Positions 48,560 through 60,744 of a DNA stretch of 64,000 bases are shown in pieces. The translations under genes and the position numbers were made by a program. How positions within the stretch are numbered: the first letter of the stretch is position 1; each line of letters opens with the position of its first letter. Under the pieces are notes generated by a model. It worked only from the letters and a program-made list of their open reading frames with translations, did no database searches and had not been told where the DNA came from. The stretch comes from Helicoverpa zea (taxonomy: Eukaryota; Arthropoda; Insecta; Lepidoptera; Noctuidae): the NCBI RefSeq assembly GCF_022581195.2, contig NC_061467.1:9486001-9550000 (forward strand), written 5' to 3'.

Positions 48560-48715
48560 CATCTATCGATAGATCGTGAAATTAAGTAACACTTGGCGAG
48601 GTCACCCCGTAGATGGGTGACCTTGCCTCAGGTGCCATCCATTTCCCAAAAGTTCTGTAAGTCCTAGTATTTGTAGATCGCCTTGTCACCACAAATTCCT
48701 AGTCATGCGGATTAC
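48560..48715 (+). mobile_element. 5S rRNA-headed SINE
   Basis: The head matches the internal promoter part of 5S rRNA. GATCGTGAAATTAAGTAAC corresponds to box A, and TAGATGGGTGACC to box C. The spacing of 35 nt from GAAATTAAG to ATGGGTGACC is the same as in 5S rRNA. The sequence beyond (ccatccatttcccaaaag) resembles the copy at 63780. It is not a 5S gene: the 5' third and the terminal stem are missing. Confidence 0.75.
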
Positions 48716-50604
48716 GGCTGACGACGTACTTAGCTATTTTTCTTCCTAAATACTTTAGCACGTGTGAAAATAGGTTCACCGTATTTTGGTAGTTTCTCGG
48801 ATACGACCACTGTGATGGGCGTGAGTTATATTTAAGCTGTAGATAGGATAATATTATGGATCTTTATTGAAATATTCAAGAACAATAAGCTATTCTCAAA
48901 ACATTTTGAAATAAAAAAAATGATAGCTTATGGTTAGTTAATTAACTAAGACTACGGAATACTTAAAATTTACAGCCAATTACAAGCTCTCTCTCTCTCA
49001 CTCAAAAAAACTTGTGTGGGAAAACCACAACAAACTTGTAATAACCTGATACCTAATGCACACTTGCTTATGCATGCTTATGCACACGTTGTAGCAACTT
49101 CATGGAAAAATCATTGCATAATTGCCTAAGGCAGTCAGTAAGCTCAGACTGTTTACTTGGTAAATAACTAGCTTTTGCAGTAGAATATTCACAAAGTAGA
49201 AAACAAAAGGAAAACAAAAATACTTATGTAACAAGAACTACTCGTACTTATTCGTATACAGCGTCTTTAAAGAATTACACGAGTAAACTCGAAAGTTTTT
49301 ATGCTGTACACTTTTAAATTTATGTCTTCTCTTCTTCAAAATTACAAGAGAATAACATTTTTAATTCCGCAAAACAAAAATTTACATTCAGTTCACAACA
49401 ATGGACTTTCAGAGACTTAAGCGAATAAAAATAATCGAGTCGTGTAAAAAGGAAAATGAGGACCAAAAATATGTACGTACTCCCCATAATGGACTTAAAA
49501 AGTTAGGACCATAGACAAGAGTTTGTTTTTGTCGTCGCAAAAGTTTCGGTAGCAAACTTCTTGGTGAATAAATAATTTGATTTTTCATTGGGACAAAGGT
49601 CGCTAGAATTTTTATGATTAATCAAGTCAGGGACTTAAGGGAAGTAACATTTTCGTGTTTTACGTGAGCGAGTGGTTATAAATACCAAAAGGCGTGATAA
49701 AATTTAATGGATATTTTTTAATTGTATAAGGATTTTGGATACTTGGACACGGCTACCGCAGACTTAGCGATACCTACTTTAGTTATTATATGTCAACGTA
49801 TATTTTTATATGATTGTCGAAAAAAGCTGACTTGTTACTTGTAAGCTTTTGAAAAACCTTGTTCCAAAGATCATGATTTCGTTATAAAGATTATTATAAT
49901 TTTTAAAGCTCAAACAAAAATTGTCGACAGAAAATCATGGTCACCCGATTAGTTAAAAAGGTGAACAAACTTTTGAGAGCGATTTTTCCGTGAAAAATAT
50001 GATTCAGGTGTCGTTTCACACCGCCATCCGAGTTATTGCGAACTTTACCGATTTCTACCGATTGTTAGTGGATGCGCTACATTTTACTTCGATTTCATAA
50101 GATACGTTTTATTATTTGTTTCAGTTACTTAAGATACAAAAACTATGTTTGTTTTTCTGGACGTAATGTAACTTAGTACCAATAAGTCATTTAAACTTTT
50201 TCACGAAATAAATTCAGCTTCCATATTTCTAATACTATAAAGTGCATCGCCTGCGTTAAAAAAAAAAACGCTCTGAATGTAGTTTTCAAAACAAATAAAA
50301 AAACTCAGGACACCGACTTCTAGAGCACCTGTTTGAGAAGCCTGTTTTGCTGTCATAATTTTCTAACATTCATACAAAAAGCAGTCTATAGCAAGCACGG
50401 TATGAAATTTCACTGTTCACAGGTCCATAGAGAATTTGCACTGTTCAATAGCCAAAATATTGGCTCAAAGCTTCCAATTTATTTTGGTAACTCTTGATCA
50501 CCATGCGAAGGTTTGTTCACTTATATGCTGTAGTTTCATATAGGTTTTACTGCACAATGTGATATGCAATTTACCTATTTTATTCTGATGTTTTCAATAT
50601 TTTT
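48716..50604. other. No gene seen
   Basis: AT-rich sequence; short CT runs near 48990. No coding pattern. Confidence 0.5.
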
Positions 50605-50690
50605 TTTCTTAGCCTGTATAGTCCCACTGCTGGGCAAAGGCCTCACCATTTCGTCTTCACACCTCTCGATCTATTGAGTGACCAGGGTTG
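50605..50690 (+). repeat. SINE/LINE tail fragment (tail B type)
   Basis: The blocks tagcctgtatagtcccactg and ctgggcaaaggcctcaccat match the tail seen at 62915-63060. Truncated. Confidence 0.55.
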
Positions 50691-51254
50691 TTTTCAAATA
50701 TTATTGTTTTTGTACAATACACTTGGCATGGCTACATAATATGTACTTGTAGTTCAACAGCTGCTGTCGGTCACATTTAAATGTACATACGTCGTACACA
50801 GCAAAAAGACTGCCACATAATACAAAATATCTTGGCTTCTATTAATATTTTTTTACAACTTTTTTACAGATTCATTGCATATAACTATTGCATGTTTCAA
50901 ACCTTTGATACAGCGTTCTAAAAATTAGTTTTCTTATTTCCGCAAAACTAATAGGTAAGTACATGTCAACGTCAATTTATATTCTTAAATGGATGAAAAG
51001 ATAAAATCCAATTTCTTTAATGTTCACATTTAACACATTTTGTAAAGAGGAAGCTTTCCTAAAATACCTGAAGGCTTTTCCTCGAAAATGTAATTTTGAT
51101 ATTTCCTCCTTTTCTTGGAAAGTCCAGAGCTGGCGTGATGCCACCCTCTCCTTTTCCATTTACTATCTTTTCTCTCTTTGTGAATGAACTAAAATCCTTT
51201 GCACGCTGAGTTTATGGAACATTATTCCTTCATAGATTCCTAACATTTAAAGTA

Positions 51255-51465
51255 TTTTTGTGTGGCTTCTAGTCTAACCAGATGCTGCTAGGTACCAGTT
51301 TTTTTACATGTAACGACTGCCTAGTTGACCTACTCAACTGAGTAATCCGACATCCCATGGTAAGACTGGTCGTCACACTTTCTAGCTTAAGTACGTTCTG
51401 ACGGGTAGTCAGAAGCTAGAAAGTGTAACGTAGGATGTTCAAGTTACTAGAAAGACCCACGTTCC
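51255..51465 (-). repeat. Diverged SINE tail A fragment with local inversion
   Basis: The blocks ggcttctagtctaaccagat and gcctagttgacctactcaac match tail A. A local inverted pair follows: cactttctagcttaag against agaagctagaaagtg (51380-51432). Confidence 0.6.
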
Positions 51466-51798
51466 GAAAGTTAGCCATAATTTCTAAGAATCATCTTCTC
51501 GAGATTATGTAGGTAATGACATTCCTACAGCAATTTGAAAATAATAATCATTTAACTACAAAAAACGTTCCATTATTTCATTTATTATGTACCAAAACTA
51601 AAAACCCTATTATAAAACAGCTACCTTCCTCCACCTCTGTAATTTCGTCCGGAATTCATTCTGCCGTACTAACGCTTGCAACCATTTCAACACGAGGTTT
51701 TCCGTTTGAAATACTAACATTTTTAGACGGAATACACTGTAGTGCATTTCATTTACATATTTTACACTGAGGTGCAGAAAATGCCTGAGTAAATACAT

Positions 51799-52258
51799 CG
51801 CACGTCTACATCTAAAGAGGGTTAACTCAAAAATCTAGTTTCTTGAGTTATGCGTATCATCACATTCCTTAAACGAATATATTCATCGGCACGAATCTTG
51901 AGCGCTGACCTACACCTGCGCAGAAGTAATTTATTAGGTCCCTTTTGTGGTATGAAGTGAGGCGCGGGGGCAAGCTAAAGCGGTGATTGGCCCGCATTGC
52001 ATCGCGTCATAGCCGTCACTCGGGATTGGTTCTTTGCTAATAAATCACTACTGTGCAGGTGAAGGTCAGCGCTCAAGATTCGTGCCGATGATTCTGCCCA
52101 TCGACCAACTAAATAGATTTAAAAAAATATGTTCTCGCATTGCACAAAAAAAAATTTTCTATAGGTATAGAACACGTCTACCATGCACAAGGAAGGAGTT
52201 TTGTCTTTCTGAAAAAAGGGAATTTTTGGGTTAACCCTCTTTACATGTAGGGGTGCGA
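51799..52258. mobile_element. Outer MITE of a nested pair
   Basis: The arms tcgcacgtctacatctaaag...gttaac (51799-51827) and gttaaccctctttacatgta...gcga (52230-52258) are inverted repeats. A second MITE sits between them. Confidence 0.65.
51883..52091. mobile_element. Inner MITE (TCATCGGCACGAATCTTGAG ends)
   Basis: TCATCGGCACGAATCTTGAG at the left and its exact complement at the right continue as inverted arms through gcgctgacct and toward the middle. The total is 209 bp and GC-richer than the flanks. It lies inside the 51799-52258 element. Confidence 0.78.
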
Positions 52259-53094
52259 AATGTTCCTTTATGTTCGCGAGGCATCTTAAATAAGCATTGT
52301 TTTTGGTACATTGAATTTTGTAGGTAATGTTCCTGAAGTTCATAAATTATTTGTAGTGTGGAGTTTGTTTTATTTCGTGCAGTGCAATAAATTAGTTACT
52401 TTGTCAGTAACTTTGGAGTTAAACATCGTAATGGAATTTGAACTAACTTGAAGATGTCTTACAAGTACTCAGATAACACATTACATTTCTGCTGTAGATA
52501 TTATCGCATAGGACTACAGAACGCGATATTAGATACAAGTAAAACTTTTAATAATAATCTGAAAGTAGCTTTTGCTATTATGCTCTCAATGTTAAGTATT
52601 AGTTATTCAAAATAAGGGAGTGAACCCACCTCAAATGCATTGCCAATCCTTCATTTCTTAAAATGATTACCATTTTGCTGGTGCATAGAAATCAAAGACT
52701 AGGCATACTTTAACGTAGGTAGGTATGTACATTACAAATTCCTTTTTACTTCTACATACATCCACAGTGATAATTTCCCAAAACTACCAACTTCACAAAT
52801 CATAGTTACATACAGCTTCCATAAATCGGAGAGCACTCTGTAACAATGCATCTAGTCTCTGGCACTAACATAGCAATGTTCTAGATTGTTCTGTTTGCTT
52901 GTTAATAGTGGCGCAATGTCTAGTTTAGTAGATGCGTAATTGTAATAACAAGTGGTAACAAAAAAACTATTTTGCAAACAATCCAGGCGTCTTTGAGTGA
53001 TAAAACATAAAAAATAAAATATCCGACCAAATTGAGGACCTCCCCTTCTTAAAAAGTCGTTTGGAATTGTGATATAGGCAATGACGTATTGTTA

Positions 53095-53458
53095 GTAATA
53101 ATGGCGTCCACGGCCGATTTCGGCCACGGCGGCTATTCTCACTTAAGGAGATCAGCCAACTGCGCAGGACATATTATAGTGCACGAGCATTTGCGCAGAC
53201 ACAGGTGCACTCCCTATTCCTTCACTCTCATAACCCGATGAGACGGCAATCCGACACGACCGGAAAGAGATCAGGCGCAGGACCGACATTTACGTGCTCT
53301 CCGATGCACGGGTGAATCAATCACCAACTTCCAGACTACGGGCTGCTTTGTGAAAGTTTAAGAAAACCCACAAAGCGATTTCGGCCCGACCCGGGAATCG
53401 AACCCGAGACCTCGAGCACAGCAGCCGCGTTTGCGACCACTAGACCAACGAGGCAGTC
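53095..53458 (-). mobile_element. tRNA-derived SINE (third family)
   Basis: On the minus strand the head has ctcgttggtctagtggtcgc (A box) and ctcgggttcgattcccggg (B box). The body continues through the caccaacttccagactacg and aaagagatcaggcgcaggac blocks (plus strand) to ggcgtccacggccgatttcg. It is complete or nearly so. Not a tRNA gene. Confidence 0.75.
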
Positions 53459-53549
53459 GAGGTAGTATACATAGTCTAATAATAATATGGATATAGGGGT
53501 ATCTTGACTCATCATCATTATCAGCCCTTTATCGAATCACACTCTTACT

Positions 53550-53585
53550 TGAGAGGTTGGTTCTTTGCTCACTAGGCCACCATGC
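53550..53585 (-). repeat. tRNA-head fragment of the tail-A SINE family
   Basis: gagaggttggttctttgctc and actaggccacca match the head seen at 46480-46525. The remainder is missing. Confidence 0.6.
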
Positions 53586-56500
53586 AAACACTACTTTATG
53601 TTCTATTATTTAGTTTAGTTCTTTATTTATATTTAATATGTTTTAAAAATATGTATGTTAATCGGAAAACCCAAAAAAAGGAGTCGAGGGTGGGTTAGTT
53701 ATGAGTCTTAGAACGATTAGATAGAGTCTTGAGATAAACCATTTTATATTGATCTCGAGTTATATTAGTTTTTCTTACTATGTATTTTATTTTCTTTTTT
53801 GCGTATTTTTTCTTTTGGTTTAATTTTCACTTCCTTGGTGGTCTTTGAATCCGAAAGACAGTGATGCAGATCAAGAACAATCATGAGTTAGGAAAAAATC
53901 GTGAAGTGATTATTATGTGACATCAAATAAAACTTAACTTTAGATCAATGAATAAATAAAACACAGTTACTAAGGCAAAGAAAATAACCGCATAAAATAA
54001 TTTTCCTCCATTATTACAATTCTTTCTCGAATGCAAGCAACATTATTTAATTTCCTCTTTGATATCACGTACTAACATATATAGGTATTTTCACATCTAC
54101 CCACATCTCAACAAGACTAACAATACCGACATTGGCTTTGAACACAGGCCATTGTTCCACAATGCGGGTAGTTCAGTAATTATAACGTTCAATTGTTTCA
54201 TGTATGTAGGTATACTATACTCTACGGGTGCAGTTATTGCAGAAATGTAGTTTTATTCCGATGATTTCAAATACGTTTATTGATATTAATTGGCAGTTGT
54301 ATGAAAGAGTTAATTATCATTAGATAGCTCATCATCATTGTCAGCCTTTTTGATGTCCCACTGAAGGGTTCAGGCACAGATTACTAAATATTTACTTGGT
54401 TCAGGCCTCTCCTCAAACGGTGAAGGAATGAGCGTCAATCACCACGCACTCAGGAGTATTTAACCTAAACATAATATGTGTAGGCACTTAACTAGAAAAT
54501 ACTTTATTTTTGAACAGAGTTCCATTCAATATAAAAAGTCCTATCTATCAAGAAGTTTACTTTTAGTTAATTGCCTACTCCAATGGAGGAATAGCACAAA
54601 TTGCTTAATATATACTAAACTACCTTCTGTAATAGTGTGGGGCAAGGTTTTTTTTTAGAGAAAATTATAAGATGTTATAATTTACGTCAACAACAAAACA
54701 GATAAAATAATTTCGCCATAGGAATTCCCCTTAACCCAACTGCCTCAAACCCAAAAGTAAAATTATTAATCAAGGTTGAAGATAAGCATGAATAAATATG
54801 ACTGCAGTATAAACTTCGAGATGAACCCTAATCTGTTTTAATCAAGAACCGTGATAACAAACGGAGTAACTTTAATTTAAATTATTTAATGATAATGCCC
54901 TTAATTGTGGAAGCTTGTTCGTTAATATACTGAAAGTTTCTGAGTTTGTTGGTGAAACTTCGAATACGCATATTTGAATTGTGTGATTAGAGGTTATTCT
55001 TGGGTAAATGCATGGAGAAATAAAAGATAGCGGAGATGCCGTAAGGAAGGTAGGTCAGGCGCTTTCTTGTAGGTCAATGTAACGTATAACAGCGTGATTA
55101 GTTACTAGAACTAATGAGGCGAACGGGTTCCTTGTCAAATCGAAACCAATCTGTCAAAGATTGGTCTTGATTGATTGGTGATTTTATTTTGAAAATAAAT
55201 AATAGGCGGGTTCTAAGGGCGGAGCTAGTTACGTTTCTCGTAGAAAAGTGTCCCAGAAAGTCGCATTTTGGTGCGCTACTTCCTTAGGAGATTTTGCGTT
55301 AAGACATCTCTGCTCGTCATTTTCTTCTCCGTGGGTATGTCTCACTTAATTTATTTAATTGTGATTTGATTAAGTTTAATGAATGTTCAGTTCAATGATA
55401 ACTTCACGTTCATTTGTAAACTTCAATTAAGAATAGATAATTTGCATAACAAATGAATACTTTACCAAAGAGACTTCAATATATATTTTTTCAATTAAAC
55501 AATTGATTGTTCTTTTGTAAATCAAAAATGTTTGTTTTTGTAAAAGGAATTGTAGTTTTGTACAAGTTAAATAATTCATTACAATATAACTAAGAGGCAT
55601 CTTTTATCCAACGATGTGCGTATCACGCAAGGCGTGCGTAGGTTTTAGGTATTTCCCTTGATAATTAATTCTAGAGCTTATTTTGTACCCTAACTAATAA
55701 TAGGCTTAAGAGATTTTCGAAAATAATTGCCAGATAATAAATCAACAAATACCTTTAAGGAGATATAATTGGTTATTAATGAAGTTACTAACAGTTTTAG
55801 GTAAGCTAAAGCCGATTATGAATATATATTAGTTTTGCCCTCTGGTCTTACTGGCTATTTTTGCCCATTAATTTTGCAACTTCGTTTGTCTTTTGTCTTT
55901 CTTTTCTCTCAGCAATAAAACTGTATTTAGCAATACAATGCTGGTTAATAGGTAAGGTGTCGGTTGGACTATGTAGGTATATGCACCTACTCGTTTTATG
56001 CCCAAGTTCACCGACAAAGAATAAATATGGTTATTTATCTATGAAATCATAGTTAACAGTTGTGAAAAACGGCGTTTTGTAGCCTTAGCATATTATATAG
56101 CTCTTACACACAGCTAAAGAAGTACATAAACTCTCATACTTCTCATTATTTATCGATAAAGAAAATAGAATATTTAAACCTAAACAGAAACTGATTTATA
56201 ACGTATTAACCTTTATGCAATTAATCTGTGGTGCTAGCGAGCTAATCCCGGGACGGACTAATTAACATGAGCCGGTAAACTGTCCCGGGTTGTTCACCCG
56301 TAGTTATTTAATTTCAGTTCAAGTACACTGGAATACGGTAACTTGAGACCGGCAATTAACATATTTGGAGCGCAATATTTTCGATTTTAAAAATTAATAG
56401 TGGTTGTTTTCGTGGTAATTTGTTGCATAATTTCGTATTACTTTCTGAATATCTTAGATTTGTTGCCTATATAAAAACAATCTTAGACATTTTTATCTTA

Positions 56501-57090
56501 AAAAAAAAGTATTTTATGAAATTGGGGATTTACCCTAGATATTGTATAGGAATCATTTGCAAAGTTCACCTAGTATTAATAATATTTTGAGCTCTGAATT
56601 TTGTTGCGGATCACCACTGACTTTTGCTTTTGTTATAGCTATGTATACTTCGAAAGTTGTTGAACAAACAGTAACATTCGCATAAATAAATACAAATCTA
56701 CACCAAGAACAGCTAATACGATTAAGTAAGGGTCTGGCATTCCCAAGGCCACAAATAGAGCGGTTGAGATAAAGTGAGTATCGTCGCGGAAAGACACTAA
56801 TTTAAACCTCTAACAATGAGTTCCTTTACTATCATGATCCAGCGACTTTGCCTTCGTCTTGAGGAATTATTTCGCGTACCGAAAAGATTTTGATAATCTC
56901 TTCAAGGCACATAGGTTATTATACGCCGTTATTATAAAAATAAACCGTTTAATACTTATGTATTCCATAACGTTAGATATGTATAGCCAAAACGTTAGAA
57001 TACTTATGTATTCGAATTAATAACATTAGTTACGGCTGTTACCGTTATTGCAATTTTATCGGAGTCTTATGATACTTCTTACACTATAAA
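53586..57090. other. 3.5 kb without a recognisable gene
   Basis: AT-rich. It includes a tail-B type scrap at 54330-54460 (cagcctttttgatgtcccac, then ggtgaaggaatgagc). It also has an 8-bp inverted pair CCCGGGAC / GTCCCGGG at 56247-56289 around a TAATTAAC word. No coding pattern. Confidence 0.5.
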
Positions 57091-57547
57091 AAATTAAATT
57101 ATAAATTTTAAAAAACCCCCGACCCAAAAAAAGTACGCAATTAAACCCTATAAAAAGCAAAAAATAACTTTAAACACTACGTAAGTACCAACTAAAGCAT
57201 GTCAGACTAAACAAAATTTTGTCGTGTCGGGGGACCGCTCTAATTTATTAGCCTCACGTTAGAAGTAATTATATACTACTACATTATATATACTACTTAT
57301 AACTTTGTATATAATTGTGTTTAGATACGTGTTTTTATACGAGTGTTGTAATTAGGTAGGTATCATTTGATTTATGTAAGTATTTTTAAAAGTAAAAAGC
57401 GGTCCCCCGACACGTCAAAATTTTGTTTAGTCTGACATGCTTTAGTTGGTACTTACGTAGTGTTTAAAGTTATTTTTTGCTTTTTATAGGGTTTAATTGC
57501 GTACTTTTTTTGGGTCGGGGGTTTTTTAAAATTTATAATTTAATTTT
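57091..57547. mobile_element. MITE with about 150-bp inverted repeats
   Basis: The left arm (57091-57241) and right arm (57398-57547) are nearly perfect complements, with end words aaattaaattataaatttta and aaaacccccgaccc and inner ends ggaccgct / agcggtcc. The central 155 bp is AT-rich and unique. No coding sequence. Confidence 0.8.
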
Positions 57548-57989
57548 ATTTCATGCTTTTTGAAGGAGCTCCTTAATTTTTCCTTCCTTCATTTAATTTC
57601 TTTTATTTTAAGATAGGGTCGCTATATGCGATCACGGCCAAAGGAAGCTGTTAAAAATCCTCATGACAAACTGGCTCTGGGAGAATTGCACAGATTAAGA
57701 ATCAATAAAGATTAACTTTTGGTCATTCTAGATTTACAGCAAAAATATAAATCGGTTTATCCGTTTCATTCCGGCATTCCAGGGTTTCATCCGTCACATC
57801 CCATTTCCAGCATCAGGTTCTCGTCAATTACAACCATGAAGAGAACTAGTCAAGACAAATTCAACGAGCCCAAACTCGATGCGTTTACTAAAAGGCAGTT
57901 CAGGGTTACGTCTCCTCTCTTCGTGCCCTAATAGCAGACCAGCTCAGCGGTTCCAGAAGACATTAGTGTTTCAAATTTCAGATCCCACA

Positions 57990-58240
57990 TATGCTTGCAA
58001 GTAAACTGAGCGTGTAACATTCCTATCACACTTATCAAACGAGCTGATGACCTTGAAGACCTGAACCGATTTCCACCAAACATAGCTAAGAACACTCCCG
58101 AATGACATTCCTTTCAAACAAAAAAAACCGCATTACAATCGGATCATCCGTTTGGGAGCTACGATGCCACATACACACACACACACACAGACACGTCAAA
58201 CTTATAACACCCCGTCGTTTTTGCGTTGGGGGTTAAAAAA
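57990..58240 (+). repeat. Common interspersed repeat fragment
   Basis: The blocks gacctgaaccgatttccacc and cattacaatcggatcatccg are followed by an (AC)n run at 58172-58187. It ends cacgtcaaacttataacacc and ggggttaaaa. This is a familiar lepidopteran repeat end; the family is not assigned. Confidence 0.5.
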
Positions 58241-58850
58241 AAACAAATCACATGAATTAGTAATTAAAATGTCTCAGATGTTGAGGTAAAACAAATTGTC
58301 TTAATAATAACAATCGGATAAACTAAGTTAATCTAGGCTAATATATGTATACAGGCAATAATAAAATAAAAATATAATAAAATAAAAACTACTTTTAATC
58401 ATGCACCCGGGTAAACATATCCTACAATTTTCCAAGGCTTCTCTATCATCAAAATAATTTTACCCATTGCAAGTTACCATGAAAACACAACAGACAAACA
58501 TACAACCTCGTTTCTATTATCAGTTAAGATTTCATCCCCTATTTCACTCATACTGTTGGTCCCTGAAGTCGTTACGGGGTGTTGCGTCAGGTTCCACGCT
58601 GCTTACAAATATCTGCGGTTCCACCAAGGAGTTTATTGAGGTAATTCGTAGTACCTTGAGCTTAGACCATTTTACTAACCGGACGCGCCATTGCTGTGGC
58701 TTCCTCTGCCAATGGTAGGAGGGAGTCGCTTACAAACGTATGTATGTACCTATAGTCTATATGTTATGGACCAAGTGATAAATTGGGCAGTATACATAAT
58801 GCCCGGTCATTATGAAAAATGCCCAATATGAGAGCGCAATTTGATAATAA

Positions 58851-58993
58851 AAAACACTAAAAAGCAAAAAAAAACTATTTTTAGGTGCATCGGCCTAGAA
58901 GTCGGTGTCTAATGGATGTTACTAAGTTAATTTTGCCACCGACTTCTAGGCCGATGCACCTAAAAATAGTTTTTTTTTGCTTTTTAGTGTTTT
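58851..58993. repeat. Near-perfect hairpin, 57-bp arms, 29-nt loop
   Basis: 58851-58907 and 58937-58993 are reverse complements by eye, including ttaggtgcatcggcctagaa on the left. It lies directly before a tttgggaagtcggtt block of the foldback repeat. Confidence 0.85.
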
Positions 58994-59106
58994 GGGAAGT
59001 CGGTTTAATTTTTTTGTAAAAAAGTTTTTTATTTAAAGCTTTTCAGTGATACGAATAGTTGTCACTATCCATACAAGTGAGAAGTTCTCATCAATACAAA
59101 GAATAT

Positions 59107-59345
59107 AAGTCCAAATACGAGGTATTTTACATATTCAGTTGTCGAGTTCCCTCGACTTACTTTCTCTGGTCTCCATCATCAGATCAGCTCCAAACCTTCA
59201 CTGTTGCAAAGGTCTTGTCAATACAAATAATTTAAGCCCAAACACGAGGTAGTTTACATATTCAGTTGTCGAGTTCCCTCGACCCTCTCTGGTTTCCATC
59301 ATCAGATCAGCTCCAAATCTTCACAGTTGAATAGTGCTTTTAGGC
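59107..59345. repeat. Two tandem units of about 125 bp
   Basis: The block cgaggtattttacatattca, then gttgtcgagttccctcgac, at about 59118 recurs at about 59243. Each is followed by tctccatcatcagatcagct or a close variant. The same block occurs once in the 17-kb foldback. A run of 23 A lies at 59540-59562. Confidence 0.7.
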
Positions 59346-59814
59346 GTACACCTGAGTGTCAAGTTTTTACCCTATGTATGCCTACAGCTTTCGAAGGTTG
59401 CCCTCGATTTCTCAGGGTTTCCATCATCAGATCCTGACCTGATGACTATGGGACCAACTGGCAGCTATTCCGAGTCGAACAAAAAAAGAATCACGTAAAT
59501 CGGTCTATAAACCTCGGAGTAATCGATGTACATACATAGAAAAAAAAAAAAAAAAAAAAAAACATACCGGCCGAATTGATAACCTCCTCCTTTTTGGGAA
59601 GTCGGTTAATTATTCAAATAATCAAATTGACCGGGCACTATACATATTGCCCGTGACCTTTTGGGCAAAGTAATACAAACATATTTAATTTCAATTTTTT
59701 TATTGTTATTGCCATTTAACTTAAAATAAACTAAATATTAAACCACTTAAATAATCAGCCTCATGATTTGGATTAATTATGAAGGACTTCTGCCTTTTTT
59801 CATCAAATGACCCC

Positions 59815-60410
59815 CCGCTGTGGGTTAGCAGCGGTGAGGGAGTGTCAGACTCTTACTGACTGACCGTCGTGTTCTGTCGTAGGCCTTTTATGTACCAGGG
59901 CCGCGGTCTTTCGAACAATCCCTCAGCCCCGGCAGACCTTGGCCCTGATGGGCCCCGCTGGGGTTGCTGACATCTCTTTGAGGAGCGCGTGGAACAACGC
60001 GCGCCACCGACACGGGTCTGTTGCCTAAAAATATACATGAGCGAGCCACCCGAACTCACCGCCCACAGACCCGCGCCTACGGTGGCCGGGAGTCATCTCG
60101 CGACACCCGGCGCCCGTGGTCTACCTGGTCCAGCGCGGCGGCCGGGATAAGAGGTGCGAACTCTCTGACGTTCCGCCTCCTCCTTCTCGAGCATGACCGC
60201 TTCGCAGAAGGAGGCGACGGCATCCCATTCCCTCTCGCCCCGGACCATGGCCTGAACCAGGGCCGGACGCGAGAGGTCGCCGCCGCCTAAAGCCTCGACT
60301 AGGACCCGGCGGTGCCCTTCCCACGCAGGGCACTCCTGGACTGTGTGGTCCACCGTGTCCTCGGGGCTGTCCACACAGTGTTGACTCCCGGGCGCCTCCT
60401 CACAAGGACT
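59815..60410 (-). mobile_element. R1-clade LINE, 3' end
   Basis: It contains the end of the reverse-transcriptase ORF plus the 3' UTR on the minus strand. The UTR runs through gatgtcagcaaccccagcgg and tggtacataaaaggcctacg to agcggggggtcatttgatga. Two further 3' ends of the same family lie on the plus strand at 61150 and 62618. It is strongly GC-rich against its surroundings and 5'-truncated. Confidence 0.75.
60093..60410 (-). pseudogene. C-terminal end of an R1-type LINE ORF2
   Basis: The frame reads APGSQHCVDSPEDTVDHTVQ, then ECPAWEGHRRVLVEALGGG and WDAVASFCEAVMLEKEEAER. This is the C-terminal zinc-knuckle-like C...H...C region and the following helix typical of R1-clade ORF2 proteins (EDT.EHTL..CP.W...R..L). 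The endonuclease and polymerase domains are missing. It is a 5'-truncated insertion. Confidence 0.8.
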
Positions 60411-60744
60411 TCTGCCTTAAAAATCCTCAATTTTTTGCATATAAATGTTAAGGAAAGTCATATTAAAAATATAACATAAAATAAAATTAAGAATGGCTGT
60501 CTCTGATTGGTCAAAGCGTGTCACACCATGCGTACTTCCCTCCCCGCCCTCGCACCGCGTAATATATAGCTTTATTATCAAATTGCCCAACTGTCATGTA
60601 GCAATATAATAATGCCCGTGCAATGTGATAAATAATGAAGTTAAGATAGTTATTAATCATTTGGCCCGATAAAGCTAGACATTATTCATAATGCTCGGGC
60701 ATTATTTATAATGCCCGAATTAATCACATGGTCCATAACATATA

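Larger units (their letters stand above)
58758..60744. mobile_element. 2-kb composite with TATATGTTATGGACCA ends
   Basis: The left end TATATGTTATGGACCAAGTG and the right end (complement TATATGTTATGGACCATGTG) are inverted. They extend inward through repeated GGGCATTAT / ATAATGCCC words for about 70 bp. A related gggcactatacatattgccc block lies at 59631. The interior holds a 57-bp-arm hairpin, a foldback repeat with tandem units and a minus-strand R1-type LINE end. The target-site duplication is unclear. Confidence 0.6.

Noticed and set aside
48560..48640. 5S rRNA gene
   Set aside because: Only the internal promoter part resembles 5S; the 5' third and the closing stem are absent.
60021..60290. 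Plus-strand 89-codon ORF
   Set aside because: It is the antisense shadow of the R1-type LINE ORF end on the minus strand.
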